From: Streptomyces platensis
GTDB taxonomy: Bacteria > Actinomycetota > Actinomycetes > Streptomycetales > Streptomycetaceae
Direction of reading: 5' to 3'
DNA: 64,000 nucleotides
Assembly: GCF_008704855.1 (NCBI RefSeq)
Contig: NZ_CP023691.1
Coordinates: 7,626,001-7,690,000, forward strand
Of the stretch, positions 16,353 through 25,114 are shown piece after piece (position 1 is the stretch's first letter; each line of letters starts with the position of its first letter). The notes beneath the pieces were generated by a model. That model saw nothing but the letters and a program-made list of their open reading frames with translations, ran no database searches and had not been told where the DNA came from. Made by a program: the position numbers and the translations under genes.

Positions 16353-18542
16353 GTGTCCGGCAGCGAAAGCGAGAACCCAGTAATCCCTTCCCCGGCCCCC
16401 ACGCCGACCCGGCCCAGGACGAACCGGGACTGGTGGCCGAATCAGCTGGACCTTCAGATTCTCCATCAGCATTCGTCCCGGTCCAATCCGATGGACGAGG
16501 ACTTCACCTACGCAGAGGAGTTCTCGACCCTCGACGTCGACGCGCTGAAGCGCGACGTATTCGAGGTGATGAAGACGTCGCAGGACTGGTGGCCGGCCGA
16601 CTACGGCCACTATGGGCCGCTCTTCATCCGGATGAGCTGGCATGCCGCGGGAACGTACCGCATCGCCGACGGCCGGGGCGGTGGCGGCGCCGGTGCTCAG
16701 CGCTTTGCGCCCCTCAACAGCTGGCCGGACAACGCGAGCCTCGACAAAGCGCGCCGTTTGCTCTGGCCGGTCAAGCAGAAGTACGGACGGAAAATCTCCT
16801 GGGCCGACCTTCTGGTCTTCGCCGGCAACTGCGCCATGGAATCGATGGGGTTCAAGACGTTCGGGTTCGGCTTCGGGCGGGAGGACATCTGGGAACCCGA
16901 GGAAATCTTCTGGGGGCCGGAGGACACCTGGCTCGGAGATGAGCGCTACACCGGCGACAGAGAACTCACCGGTCCTTTCGGTGCCGTCCAGATGGGACTG
17001 ATCTACGTCAATCCGGAGGGGCCCAACGGCAACCCGGATCCGATGGCTGCCGCCAGGGACATCCGCGAGACATTCGGGCGGATGGCGATGAATGACGAGG
17101 AGACGGTGGCGCTCATCGTCGGCGGACACACGTTCGGCAAGTGCCATGGTGCGGTCGATCCCTCGTACATCGGCCCGGAGCCCGAGGCGGCTCCCCTCGA
17201 GCAGCAGGGCCTCGGCTGGCGGAACACGTACGGCAGCGGCAAGGGCGCCGACGCGCTCACCAGTGGGCTGGAGGGCGCATGGACCTCCCAGCCGACGAAG
17301 TGGGACAACGAGTACCTGGACAACCTGTTCCGGTACGACTGGGAGCTGACGACGAGCCCCGCGGGGGCGAAGCAGTGGACTCCCAAGGACGCCGCGGCCC
17401 AGAACACCGTGCCGGATGCCCATGACCCGTCGAAGCGGCACGCTCCCATGATGCTGACGACGGACCTCGGGCTGAAGGTGGACCCGATCTACGGACCGAT
17501 CGCGAAGAGCTTCCACGAGAACCCGGACAAGCTCGCGGTGGCGTTCGCCAAGGCCTGGTACAAGCTGCTGCACCGTGACATGGGACCGCTCTCGCGCTAC
17601 CTCGGCCCGTGGATCGCCGAGCCGCAGCTGTGGCAGGACCCCGTCCCCGAGGTCGATCACGAGCTGGTCGCCGACGACGACATCGCTGCCCTCAAGCGCA
17701 GGATCCTCGCCTCGGGACGGTCCGTCTCCCAGCTGGTCACCACCGCTTGGGCGGCGGCCTCAAGCTTCCGCGGCACCGACAAGCGCGGCGGGGCCAACGG
17801 GGCACGGATTCGCCTCGCGCCGCAAAAGGACTGGGAGGTCAACGACCTGCCCGAAGTGGCCGAGGTGTTGCAGACCCTCGACGAGATCCGGCAGGACTTC
17901 AACGGCTCACAGACCGGCGGAAAAAAAGTGTCCCTCGCCGACCTGGTCGTCCTGGGCGGATGTGCGGCCGTCGAGCAGGCGGCGAAGAACGCGGGGCACG
18001 ACATCACCGTCCCGTTCACACCTGGGCGTACGGACGCCTCGCAGGAGCAGACCGACGTGGAGTCGTTCGCCGTGCTCGAACCCAGGGCGGACGGGTTCCG
18101 CAACTACCTCCGGGCGGGAGAGAAGCTGTCACCGGAGACGCTCCTGCTGGACCGCGCCAGCCTGTTGACGCTGACCGCTCCCGAGATGACGGTGCTGATG
18201 GGCGGTATGCGCGCCCTGAACACCGGCTTCGCAGGAAGCTCCCATGGTGTCTTCACGCAGCGGCCGGAGACATTGACCAATGACTTCTTCGCCACCCTGC
18301 TCGACATGGGCACGGAGTGGAAGGCGTCGGCAACGGCTGAGAACGTCTTCGAAGGCCGGGATCGCGTCACGGGCGAGGTCAAGTGGACCGCCACCGCCGT
18401 CGACCTCATCTTCGGTTCGCACTCCCAGCTCCGAGCCCTCTCGGAGGTCTACGCGTCCCAGGACGCGGGCGAGAAGTTCGTGCGTGACTTCGTCGCAGCC
18501 TGGGACAAGGTGATGAACCTCGATCGGTTCGACCTCGCCTGA
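16353..18542 (+). CDS. katG: Catalase-peroxidase
   Basis: A bifunctional heme catalase-peroxidase that removes hydrogen peroxide in the cytosol. It is 729 residues, full family length, with two peroxidase-like domains. Active-site residues are visible: Arg93, Trp96 and His97 in IRMSWHAAGTYR; Tyr219 in LIYVNPEG and Met245 in FGRMAMND, which with Trp96 form the Met-Tyr-Trp adduct needed for catalase activity; and proximal heme ligand His260 in VGGHTFGKCHG. The GTG at 16353 is chosen for its AAGGACG site and the short N-terminal extension before NRDWWPNQLDL. A perfect terminator hairpin follows. It is likely induced by peroxide, but no fur/oxyR gene is adjacent. Confidence 0.97.
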   Translation: MSGSESENPVIPSPAPTPTRPRTNRDWWPNQLDLQILHQHSSRSNPMDEDFTYAEEFSTLDVDALKRDVFEVMKTSQDWWPADYGHYGPLFIRMSWHAAGTYRIADGRGGGGAGAQRFAPLNSWPDNASLDKARRLLWPVKQKYGRKISWADLLVFAGNCAMESMGFKTFGFGFGREDIWEPEEIFWGPEDTWLGDERYTGDRELTGPFGAVQMGLIYVNPEGPNGNPDPMAAARDIRETFGRMAMNDEETVALIVGGHTFGKCHGAVDPSYIGPEPEAAPLEQQGLGWRNTYGSGKGADALTSGLEGAWTSQPTKWDNEYLDNLFRYDWELTTSPAGAKQWTPKDAAAQNTVPDAHDPSKRHAPMMLTTDLGLKVDPIYGPIAKSFHENPDKLAVAFAKAWYKLLHRDMGPLSRYLGPWIAEPQLWQDPVPEVDHELVADDDIAALKRRILASGRSVSQLVTTAWAAASSFRGTDKRGGANGARIRLAPQKDWEVNDLPEVAEVLQTLDEIRQDFNGSQTGGKKVSLADLVVLGGCAAVEQAAKNAGHDITVPFTPGRTDASQEQTDVESFAVLEPRADGFRNYLRAGEKLSPETLLLDRASLLTLTAPEMTVLMGGMRALNTGFAGSSHGVFTQRPETLTNDFFATLLDMGTEWKASATAENVFEGRDRVTGEVKWTATAVDLIFGSHSQLRALSEVYASQDAGEKFVRDFVAAWDKVMNLDRFDLA

Positions 18543-18548
18543 GCCCGA

Positions 18549-18589
18549 TGTCCCGGTCGGTCTGTCACAGTCATCGGCCGACCGGGACA
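18549..18589 (+). terminator. Terminator hairpin after katG
   Basis: TGTCCCGGTCGG (18549-18560) pairs perfectly with CCGACCGGGACA (18578-18589) around a 17-base loop, seven bases after the katG stop. No strong T-run follows, as is usual for Streptomyces terminators. Confidence 0.8.
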
Positions 18590-18915
18590 CCTCGGGTCCG
18601 GTCAGGGTGGCTGCGAGCGGTCCAGGAGGGCTCCACCCGCAACCACTTGGCCACCATGGCGCAACCGAGGAGGACGAGAGCGGTGCCGTGGAATTCTGCC
18701 GACAATTCGCTGAGAAGAATGTTCAGTGGAGGGTCGACCCAGTAATGACTCAGATTTCTATTCTGATTCCGCTCCCGATTCCCATGACTGTCGAATTTGC
18801 GCTGAGATCGGCTCAATGAGTGGCTCTCCTGGACCGGACCGGCGTGCTGCGGCAACGCTCCGAACCCGTCCTGTATCCCTAGGACGTTAGGCGAGGCGAT
18901 GGACGGCTGGAGACG
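18590..18915. other. Non-coding gap after katG
   Basis: No supported gene. A locally AT-richer patch lies at about 18740-18815, unlike the surrounding DNA. The right boundary is the multicopper oxidase remnant. Confidence 0.5.
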
Positions 18916-19215
18916 ATGTTCGGGCGAAGGAAATTGCTCATGGCCGGTGCCATGGGGGCGCGGCCATGCTTCCACTGGGTGTTCTGGGAGCACACAGGTA
19001 TGCGTCGTCGTCTCACGGGACAGGGTCGGGTCAAACCCAACGAAGCGATCTGCGCCTACACCAACCACGAGCGTTCGTCCATGCTCTGGTACCACGATCA
19101 CGGCATGGGGATGACCACGTCAACGTCTACGCGGGCCTTGCCGGTCTCTATCTCATCCGTGACCCTGCCGACGAGCGGCTCGGGCTGCCGCGAGGTGAGT
19201 TCGAGGTCACGGCGG
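18916..19215 (+). pseudogene. Multicopper oxidase remnant (CotA/bilirubin oxidase type)
   Basis: The stretch opens with MFGRRKLLMAGAMGA, like the Tat-type start of secreted or spore multicopper oxidases. It then jumps to NEAICAYTNHERSSMLWYHD plus HGMGM, the copper-binding HDH block of this family. A one-base shift near 19115 moves the match to another frame: VNVYAGLAGLYLIRDPADER and LGLPRGEFEV. The family is normally about 500-600 residues, so a large internal deletion, a frameshift and loss of the C-terminal two thirds have occurred. It is non-functional. Confidence 0.8.
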
Positions 19216-19407
19216 GGGCGGGCAGGGCGGCGGCCGCGGCCACGCTGACCACGGCGGTGGTCACGGCCACGGCCACTGACGGGATCGATCGACCCGCGTG
19301 TGCCGGTCCGTACCCACGCAGGCCGACAGGAATGCCTTCGTATGGATGTCAATTCTGAAGCATCATGACTGCCGTCGGCTGCCGCGGAGATGGCAGCATG
19401 CCGTCGC

Positions 19408-20073
19408 ATGGCAGACGACAGTACGCGCAGGTTTCAGGCAGGCCAGACGGGGCTCATCGTCAGGGTCCCGGAGGCTGAGCCGGCCGTCCGCGCATGGCGT
19501 GAACGGTTCGATCCATCGGCCCGAGCAGGGGTTCCAGCACATGTCACGGTGCTTTTTCCGTTCCTGTCCGAGAGCAGGATGGCCCCGCATGTCTGCCTGG
19601 CTCTCGCTGGCTTACTCGGCAAGCATGGTGCCTTTGACCTGCGTTTTGAGCGCTGCGGGCGGTTTCCGGGGGTGCTGTATCTCGCTCCTGAGCCGGACGC
19701 GCAGTTGCGACGGCTCACTGAGGTGATCGCTGACCGGTGGCCCGAAGCTCCTCCCTATGGCGGCAAGTTCACCGGGATCGTTCCGCACCTGACCATCGCT
19801 GACGGCCAGGACGATGCTGTTCTGGATGAGGTTGAGGCCGAACTTCTCGGCCAACTCCCTTTTACGTCCCGCGTCTCGTCAGTTGTCCTCATGGTCCATG
19901 ACGGCGCCAAGTGGCGAGAGCGAGCGTCGTTCGCGCTCTGTGAGTTAACGCTGGGATCACTGGCCGGAGACCTTGTGGACGGTGGTGTCGTCGGGGTCGA
20001 GCCGTCGCCCGTCCGCGGACAGTACTTCCAGTGCGCGGAGGCGATGTCCCTGTTGGCGGTCGACCAACTGTGA
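19408..20073 (+). CDS. 2'-5' RNA ligase / cyclic phosphodiesterase superfamily protein
   Basis: A 2H phosphoesterase superfamily member of 221 residues. The two catalytic H-x-T/S motifs are HVTVLFPF (around residue 48) and HLTIADGQ (around residue 130). Relatives open or close 2',3'-cyclic phosphates in RNA or small nucleotides. Family members usually end about 40 residues earlier, after KWRERASFALCEL. The remaining tail overlaps the convergent HxlR gene by 117 bases and probably results from loss of the original stop. It has no operon partner. Confidence 0.85.
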   Translation: MADDSTRRFQAGQTGLIVRVPEAEPAVRAWRERFDPSARAGVPAHVTVLFPFLSESRMAPHVCLALAGLLGKHGAFDLRFERCGRFPGVLYLAPEPDAQLRRLTEVIADRWPEAPPYGGKFTGIVPHLTIADGQDDAVLDEVEAELLGQLPFTSRVSSVVLMVHDGAKWRERASFALCELTLGSLAGDLVDGGVVGVEPSPVRGQYFQCAEAMSLLAVDQL

Positions 20074-20409
20074 GTGGGGCTCGTCGGGGGCGAAGAAGTT
20101 CTCTTCGCCCCATTGCCGCAGTGCCACGATGACGGGGAAGAGTGCCTTGCCCTTCGGAGTCAGTACGTACTCGCGGTAGGCGCTGCCGTCCGAGGCGGGG
20201 ACGGATTCGAGGACACCACCGGCGACCAGGGTGCGCAGCCGCGCGGTGAGGATGTTCTTCGCTACGCCGAGGCTGCGCTGGAACTCCCCGAAGCGCCGGC
20301 TTCCGTCGAAGGCGTCCCGCACGATCAGCAGGGACCACCAGTCGCCGATCGCGTCCACCGACCGGGCGACGGGACATTCACTGTCGTCGAAGCGCGTCCT
20401 GGTCACCAT
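19957..20409 (-). CDS. HxlR family transcriptional regulator
   Basis: A winged-helix regulator of about 150 residues, typical for HxlR proteins, which often respond to electrophiles or redox stress. The N-terminal CPVARSVDAIGDWWSLLIVR and the RRFGEFQRSLGVAKNILTAR helix-turn-helix are characteristic, including the conserved Cys. The ATG at 20409 is used; a GTG four codons earlier is possible. It is divergent from an MFS exporter across a clear palindrome, so it probably represses both itself and the exporter. Confidence 0.92.
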   Translation of the reverse strand: MVTRTRFDDSECPVARSVDAIGDWWSLLIVRDAFDGSRRFGEFQRSLGVAKNILTARLRTLVAGGVLESVPASDGSAYREYVLTPKGKALFPVIVALRQWGEENFFAPDEPHSQLVDRQQGHRLRALEVLSADGRRLDPDDTTVHKVSGQ

Positions 20410-20441
20410 GGCGTCTCTCACTTTCTTGACGGTTGCAACAT

Positions 20442-20474
20442 GCTACCAAGACACTTACTGTCGCCATTGGTAGC
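20442..20474. promoter_or_regulatory. Operator palindrome between HxlR and MFS genes
   Basis: GCTACCAA (20442-20449) and TTGGTAGC (20467-20474) are perfect inverted arms around the AT-richer core GACACTTACTGTC, centred in the divergent promoter region. Arm spacing suits a dimeric winged-helix regulator, most simply the adjacent HxlR protein (inferred). Confidence 0.7.
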
Positions 20475-20502
20475 AAGATGAAACCAGATAGGGGGAGCGC
20501 TG

Positions 20503-21771
20503 ATGCCCGGCAACGGTGAGGCCGTGACGCGACGGACCGAGGCCCGAAGCGGGGAGGGTCCCAGGGGCGTCCTGTCCCGAGGCGTCGTCCTACTGTTCGC
20601 CGTCGCCTGCGGGGCCGCGGTGGCCAACGTCTACTTCTCCCAGCCGCTCCTGGTGACGATGGGACAGGACCTCGCCATGAGCCCGGCACTCGTCGGCAGC
20701 GTGGTCACCCTCACGCATGTCGGATACGGGCTGGGGCTCTTCTTCCTCGTGCCGCTGGGCGACGTGGCCGACCGCAGACGGCTCATCGTGGCCCAGCTGC
20801 TGCTCCTGGTGGTGGCGCTGGTCGTGGTGGCCGCCGCCCATACGGCGGCCATCCTGCTCGTGGGCATGGCCGTGACGGGGCTTCTCGCGGTCGTCACGCA
20901 GACGCTGGTGGCCTTCGCGGCATCACTGGCCCCGCCCGCCGGGCGCGGACGGGTCGTCGGTCTGGTCACCAGCGGCGTCGTCATCGGCATCCTGCTCGCC
21001 CGCACCGCATCCGGCCTCATGGCCGATCTCGCAGGCTGGCGCTCCGTCTATCTCGCCTCGGCGTCGCTCACCGCGCTGCTCGCCCTGATCCTGTACCGAG
21101 TGCTGCCGCACCACAGCGACGCTCCGCCGACAACCCTGCGCTACGGACAGCTCCTGCGCTCCACGATCACCCTGTTCGGACGGGAACGACTGCTGCGGCT
21201 CCGTGCCCTGTTCGGTCTGCTGATCTTCGCCGCCTTCAGCACCCTGTGGAGCAGCGTCGCGCTGCCGCTCAGCGAGGCCCCGTACTTCCTGCCGCACAGT
21301 GCGATCGGGGCGCTGGGACTGATCGGTGTCGTCGGCGCCCTGGCCGCGACCCTAGCGGGCCGCCTCAACGACCGCGGACTCTCCGGGCGGACCACCGGCA
21401 TCGCCCTGGCGCTGCTCGCCGCCTCATGGCTGCCCCTGGTTTTCACCCGCAGCTCGCTCTGGGCCCTGTGCGTCGGGGTGATCCTCCTCGACCTCGCCGT
21501 GCAGGCGGTCCATGTCACCAACCAGACCCTGATCTACGCGCTGCACCCGGACGCGGGCAGCCGGCTGATCGGCGGGTACATGGTCTTCTACTCGATCGGC
21601 AGCGCCACCGGCGCCATCGCCGCGACCTCCCTCTACGCGGTGGCCGGCTGGGGCGCCGTATGCGCACTGGGCGCCGCGTTCAGCTGCCTCGGACTCGCGC
21701 TGTGGGCTTTCACACGACACAGCATCGCGGACCCCGCCACCACCAAGAGGCCTTCTCGCAGTGAAGGTTGA
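20503..21771 (+). CDS. MFS transporter (drug efflux-like)
   Basis: A 422-residue major facilitator with about twelve hydrophobic segments. The first helix and loop read ACGAAVANVYFSQPLLVTMG, and the loop 2-3 motif A is GYGLGLFFLVPLGDVADRRR, as in DHA1-type proton-driven exporters. A strong AGGGGGAG site precedes ATG 20503. It is divergent from HxlR and shares the palindrome, so it is probably induced by a toxic ligand sensed by HxlR. The substrate is unknown. Confidence 0.9.
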   Translation: MPGNGEAVTRRTEARSGEGPRGVLSRGVVLLFAVACGAAVANVYFSQPLLVTMGQDLAMSPALVGSVVTLTHVGYGLGLFFLVPLGDVADRRRLIVAQLLLLVVALVVVAAAHTAAILLVGMAVTGLLAVVTQTLVAFAASLAPPAGRGRVVGLVTSGVVIGILLARTASGLMADLAGWRSVYLASASLTALLALILYRVLPHHSDAPPTTLRYGQLLRSTITLFGRERLLRLRALFGLLIFAAFSTLWSSVALPLSEAPYFLPHSAIGALGLIGVVGALAATLAGRLNDRGLSGRTTGIALALLAASWLPLVFTRSSLWALCVGVILLDLAVQAVHVTNQTLIYALHPDAGSRLIGGYMVFYSIGSATGAIAATSLYAVAGWGAVCALGAAFSCLGLALWAFTRHSIADPATTKRPSRSEG

Positions 21772-21867
21772 GCGTTCTCGTTGAACCGTGTGTAGTTGCC
21801 GCGCCGCCGTCCTCCTCGCACATGACGCCGAGGAGGCCGGCGGCGCGGATCCGGTCCTGGTTCGTGA

Positions 21868-22506
21868 TCAGTGCGGCTGGCTGTGGGTGGGGGATTCGGC
21901 GGCGGTTTTGAGGTCGCGCAGCCAGGCTTCGAGGCCCTGGCGGAGGAGCTTGGTCGCGGTGGGAACGTCGGCTTCGACCTCGGCGCCGGTGTGGGTCTCT
22001 TCGGTGCTCACGCGGACGCCGCCCTTGACCCTGGTGAAGTTCCACACGTGAACGCCGTCGATGCGCAGACCTTCGCCGAGCGCGGGGCCGGTCCAGCGGA
22101 TGCAGGAGTGGTGCCTGAGCTGCTCGACGGTCGAGGTGATCTCAAGGCTGGTGGCGGGAGTTGTGGGGTTCGGGGGTACGGGGGTCGTCCAGCGGAACGC
22201 CGAACCCGCGCGGAACGGGCCGTGGTCGAGGCGTTTCATGGTCGTGACGGCGTCCTGCCAGTACGGCCAGCGCTCCACGGCGGTCTGAAGTTTCCAAATG
22301 GAGCGCAGTGGCGCGTGGATCACGGTCTCGGTCCGGTAGCGGACGAGGGCGTGGGGGTCGACGCCTTCCCCGCGGCAGGTGAGGGGCCTGGCGGTAGGAG
22401 AGGTGGTGGCTCCGGCTGGTGCGGCAGCGGTGCCGAGGGCTGCGACGGCGACGAGCGGGACAGCGAACAGGGCAGTGCGGATACGGGTGTTGGGGATGCC
22501 GGGCAC
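21868..22506 (-). CDS. Secreted SRPBCC (polyketide cyclase-like) protein
   Basis: A 212-residue protein with an export signal (TRIRTALFAVPLVAVAALG, cleaved near PAGATTS) and a START/SRPBCC-like ligand-binding fold: YRTETVIHAPLRSIWKLQTA, the helix VERWPYWQDAVTTM, and strands through FRWTTPVPPN to the last helix LLRQGLEAWLRDLK. The start is GTG 22506, preceded by AAGGGAG; upstream frame extension lacks resemblance. It probably binds a hydrophobic ligand outside the cell; catalysis is not implied. It is divergent from a TetR gene across a strong palindrome and is likely its target. Confidence 0.82.
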   Translation of the reverse strand: MPGIPNTRIRTALFAVPLVAVAALGTAAAPAGATTSPTARPLTCRGEGVDPHALVRYRTETVIHAPLRSIWKLQTAVERWPYWQDAVTTMKRLDHGPFRAGSAFRWTTPVPPNPTTPATSLEITSTVEQLRHHSCIRWTGPALGEGLRIDGVHVWNFTRVKGGVRVSTEETHTGAEVEADVPTATKLLRQGLEAWLRDLKTAAESPTHSQPH

Positions 22507-22726
22507 GAGATCTCCCTTGTCAGTTGGTTGGTGGGCGGCGTTGTCCGTGGCGAAGCGTGTGTGCAGTCGGTGGGCGTCGGTCGTCAGTGGCTGTTTGTGC
22601 GCGCTGGGCGGGCGCGTACCGGTTGCGGACGTTGCTCGTGGCAGCAGTGCCTTGCCGATTCGGCCCGTGGTCGGTGGCGTGCGCGTTGGGTAGCCGTACT
22701 GCGCACCCCGCACTGGCTAGATCCTC

Positions 22727-22753
22727 TTGGGTTCGTTATAAGTTATAACCCAA
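22727..22753. promoter_or_regulatory. TetR-type operator palindrome
   Basis: TTGGGTT (22727-22733) and AACCCAA (22747-22753) flank an AT-rich core (CGTTATAAGTTAT), giving a 27-base near-palindrome with two overlapping TTATAA half-sites. It lies between the divergent SRPBCC and TetR genes in otherwise GC-rich DNA. Such sites are usually bound by the adjacent TetR protein. Confidence 0.75.
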
Positions 22754-22838
22754 TGCGATGTGAGGGGGCAACAGGTGCGTGATAGCCTTTAACGCAATCT
22801 GGAAGGTGTAGCCATTTGGGTGGAGAAGGGGCCAGATC

Positions 22839-23504
22839 GTGGTGAAGGCGGACGCGGAGACGGACACGAGGACCCCGAGGGAGCGCTATCGCGCCCAGGT
22901 GCGTGCAGAGATCATGGAGCGCGCCTGGGAACAGATCGCCACGGCGGGCGCATCGGCGCTCTCCCTCAACGCCATTGCCAAGCAGATGGGCATGAGCGGA
23001 CCCGCGCTCTACCGCTACTTCGCCGGCCGCGACGAGCTGATCACCGAACTCATCCGCGAGGCGTACCGGAGCCTCGCCGAGACCCTCCGCGCGGCCTCCA
23101 CCACCGGCACCGACCTGGCCGGACTCGCACACGCGCTGCGCGGCTGGGCCCTGGAGGACGCCCAGCGGTATTTCCTCATCTACGGCACCCCCGTCCCCGG
23201 TTACCACGCGCCCGAGGACATCACCGGCATCGCCTCCGAGATCATGCGGACTCTGCTCGACGCGTGCACGGCGCTCGCTCCGGACGCCCCCGCGGCTCCG
23301 TTCAGCGCCCACCTCGAAGAGCACCGGGAGTGGGCCGACGGCCACCCCGCCCCGCCCGCGGCCCTCCACCGGGCCCTGGCTTTCTGGGCCCGGCTGCACG
23401 GCGTTCTGTCCCTGGAACTCGCCGGCCACTTCACCAACATGGGCTTCGACCCCGCCCTGTTCTTCGCAGCCGAACTGGACGGCCTGTTGGCACATCGGGC
23501 CTGA
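22839..23504 (+). CDS. TetR/AcrR family transcriptional regulator
   Basis: A 221-residue TetR-family repressor. The N-terminal DNA-binding domain reads AWEQIATAGASALSLNAIAK then QMGMSGPALYRYFAGRDELI, the classical HTH with YRYF. The C-terminal part matches the TetR_C WHG-like group (ALHRALAFWARLHGVLSLEL). GTG 22839 or the next GTG could be the start, with GAGAAGGGG upstream. It is divergent from the secreted SRPBCC gene, and the 27-base palindrome between them is its probable operator. Confidence 0.93.
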   Translation: MVKADAETDTRTPRERYRAQVRAEIMERAWEQIATAGASALSLNAIAKQMGMSGPALYRYFAGRDELITELIREAYRSLAETLRAASTTGTDLAGLAHALRGWALEDAQRYFLIYGTPVPGYHAPEDITGIASEIMRTLLDACTALAPDAPAAPFSAHLEEHREWADGHPAPPAALHRALAFWARLHGVLSLELAGHFTNMGFDPALFFAAELDGLLAHRA

Positions 23505-23582
23505 CGTCGCGGTGCAAGGCCTGCTCGAAGCTCAGCCGCTTTGTCCCACGCCTCCGGCTTGGCTTGTGACCGCCGGGCACAC

Positions 23583-24899
23583 CTACCGGCCGGACCCGCC
23601 TGCCCCACCGTGCCGGCCATGCACCCCGTGAGCCCGCTCCGCGATCCAGCCCGCCATCGCCCGTACGCCGACGCTGATGGCGCGCTCGTCCGGGGCGAAG
23701 TCGGGGTAGTGCGGGTAGCTGGTGGTGACGGGGGCGCCGGGGGCGCGGACGCCGAGGAAGGTGAACGTGCCGGGGACGCGGTCCAAGTAGAGGGCGAAGT
23801 CCTCGCCGCTGAAGGGAGGGAAGGCGGCATGGAGCTCGGTCACCGCGTCCCGGCCGAGTGTGCGCCGCAGGTGGTGCGCGAGCACGCGGGCGTCGCGTTC
23901 CGGGCAGACCATGGCCGGGAACGGCTCGGCGGGGAAGCTCAGCCCGGCCCCCGGGTGTGACGTGGCCAGGCGCCGGACGTCCTGCCGTACCTCCAGGTAC
24001 CGCTCCGGAGGCCAACAGCGGTAGGACACACTCACCTTGGCCTCCTGCGCCCGGGCCCGGACTGCCACGAACTCGGCCAGCGGCCCGTGCGGAGTCTGGG
24101 CGTCGGCGACGATCCGCTCAAGGTCCGCGGGAGTCTGCGGCAGTTGCACCGTTGCGAGCGCGCCGATCTCGGCGGCCAGTCGCCGCGCAACATCGGGCGC
24201 GTCCGGCCCGGAGGCAGTCACCTCCGCCTTGTCCTGACCCGGCATCCCGAAGCCCGGGGTCACCGCGAACCGGCCGACGGGGAACGGCCCGCAGTGCAGC
24301 GCGTGAATCTCCGCCACGCGGGTGCGCTCCAGCACGCCCGTGTCGAGCAGCGCACGGGCCCCCGACAGGTTCTCCTCGGCAGGCTGGAAGAGGAATACCA
24401 CCGTTCCCGCCAGTTGCCCGCGCAGCCGTGCCAGGACCTGTGCGACGCCGACGGCAACCGTGGTGTGGACGTCATGCCCGCAGAGATGGGCCGGTGCCGG
24501 ACCGCCCCCCACGATGTCCTTGGGCGGTACGGCATCCATGTCCGCCCGATACGCGACGGTCCGGCCCGGACGTGAGCCACGCAGGATGCCGACGACACCA
24601 TGGCCGCCCACCCCCGTGGTGACGGCCAGCCCGGCCGCCCGCAGCTCCCGGGCCACCACACCGGCGGTGCGCTGCTCCTGCCCCGGCCCCTCCGGATGCC
24701 GGTGGAGGTCCCGCCGCAGTTCGATCAGCCCCCGGTTCAGGCGGACCACCTCGGCGTCCACCGCCCGTTGCTCCACCGGCCGCTCCCACCCGCCGGCGAC
24801 GGCCCTCCCCGCAGTTCCCCACACGACTCCCGCACCGGCTCCCGCCGCGCCGGCCAGTACCGTACGACGCGAGAGAGCGCGCCTCGTGGAGCGGTCCAC
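23583..24899 (-). CDS. Tat-exported M20 family amidohydrolase
   Basis: A 438-residue M20D-type amidohydrolase (hippurate/IAA-amino acid hydrolase-like) expected to cleave N-acyl amino acids outside the membrane. The N terminus STRRALSRRTVLAGAAGAGA is a twin-arginine signal. Metal-site residues are in LRRDLHRHPEG, YRADMDAVP, HLCGHDVHTT, FQPAEENLSGA and a late FSGEDFALYL. The GTG start at 24899 has AAGGGGGAACA before it. A short dimerisation domain is present between. Nearby genes give no pathway. Confidence 0.9.
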   Translation of the reverse strand: MDRSTRRALSRRTVLAGAAGAGAGVVWGTAGRAVAGGWERPVEQRAVDAEVVRLNRGLIELRRDLHRHPEGPGQEQRTAGVVARELRAAGLAVTTGVGGHGVVGILRGSRPGRTVAYRADMDAVPPKDIVGGGPAPAHLCGHDVHTTVAVGVAQVLARLRGQLAGTVVFLFQPAEENLSGARALLDTGVLERTRVAEIHALHCGPFPVGRFAVTPGFGMPGQDKAEVTASGPDAPDVARRLAAEIGALATVQLPQTPADLERIVADAQTPHGPLAEFVAVRARAQEAKVSVSYRCWPPERYLEVRQDVRRLATSHPGAGLSFPAEPFPAMVCPERDARVLAHHLRRTLGRDAVTELHAAFPPFSGEDFALYLDRVPGTFTFLGVRAPGAPVTTSYPHYPDFAPDERAISVGVRAMAGWIAERAHGVHGRHGGAGGSGR

Positions 24900-25114
24900 T
24901 GTTCCCCCTTAGCGATCCTTCAGGTGGCCTCCGGATTGCCTGACGGGCTGTCGGCCCCCGGCACTGTAGGCCGGGGCTCCGTCGCGGCCAGGCAAGCGGA
25001 AGCCCGTGGAGGACACGATTGCCGCACGTACATGCCGTTGCCTATCCGGCGGTCCACCGCTTGGGAGTGGGGGTAACCCCAGCATGGGGGCCCATGCAGA
25101 TCGGTCGCCACCCT

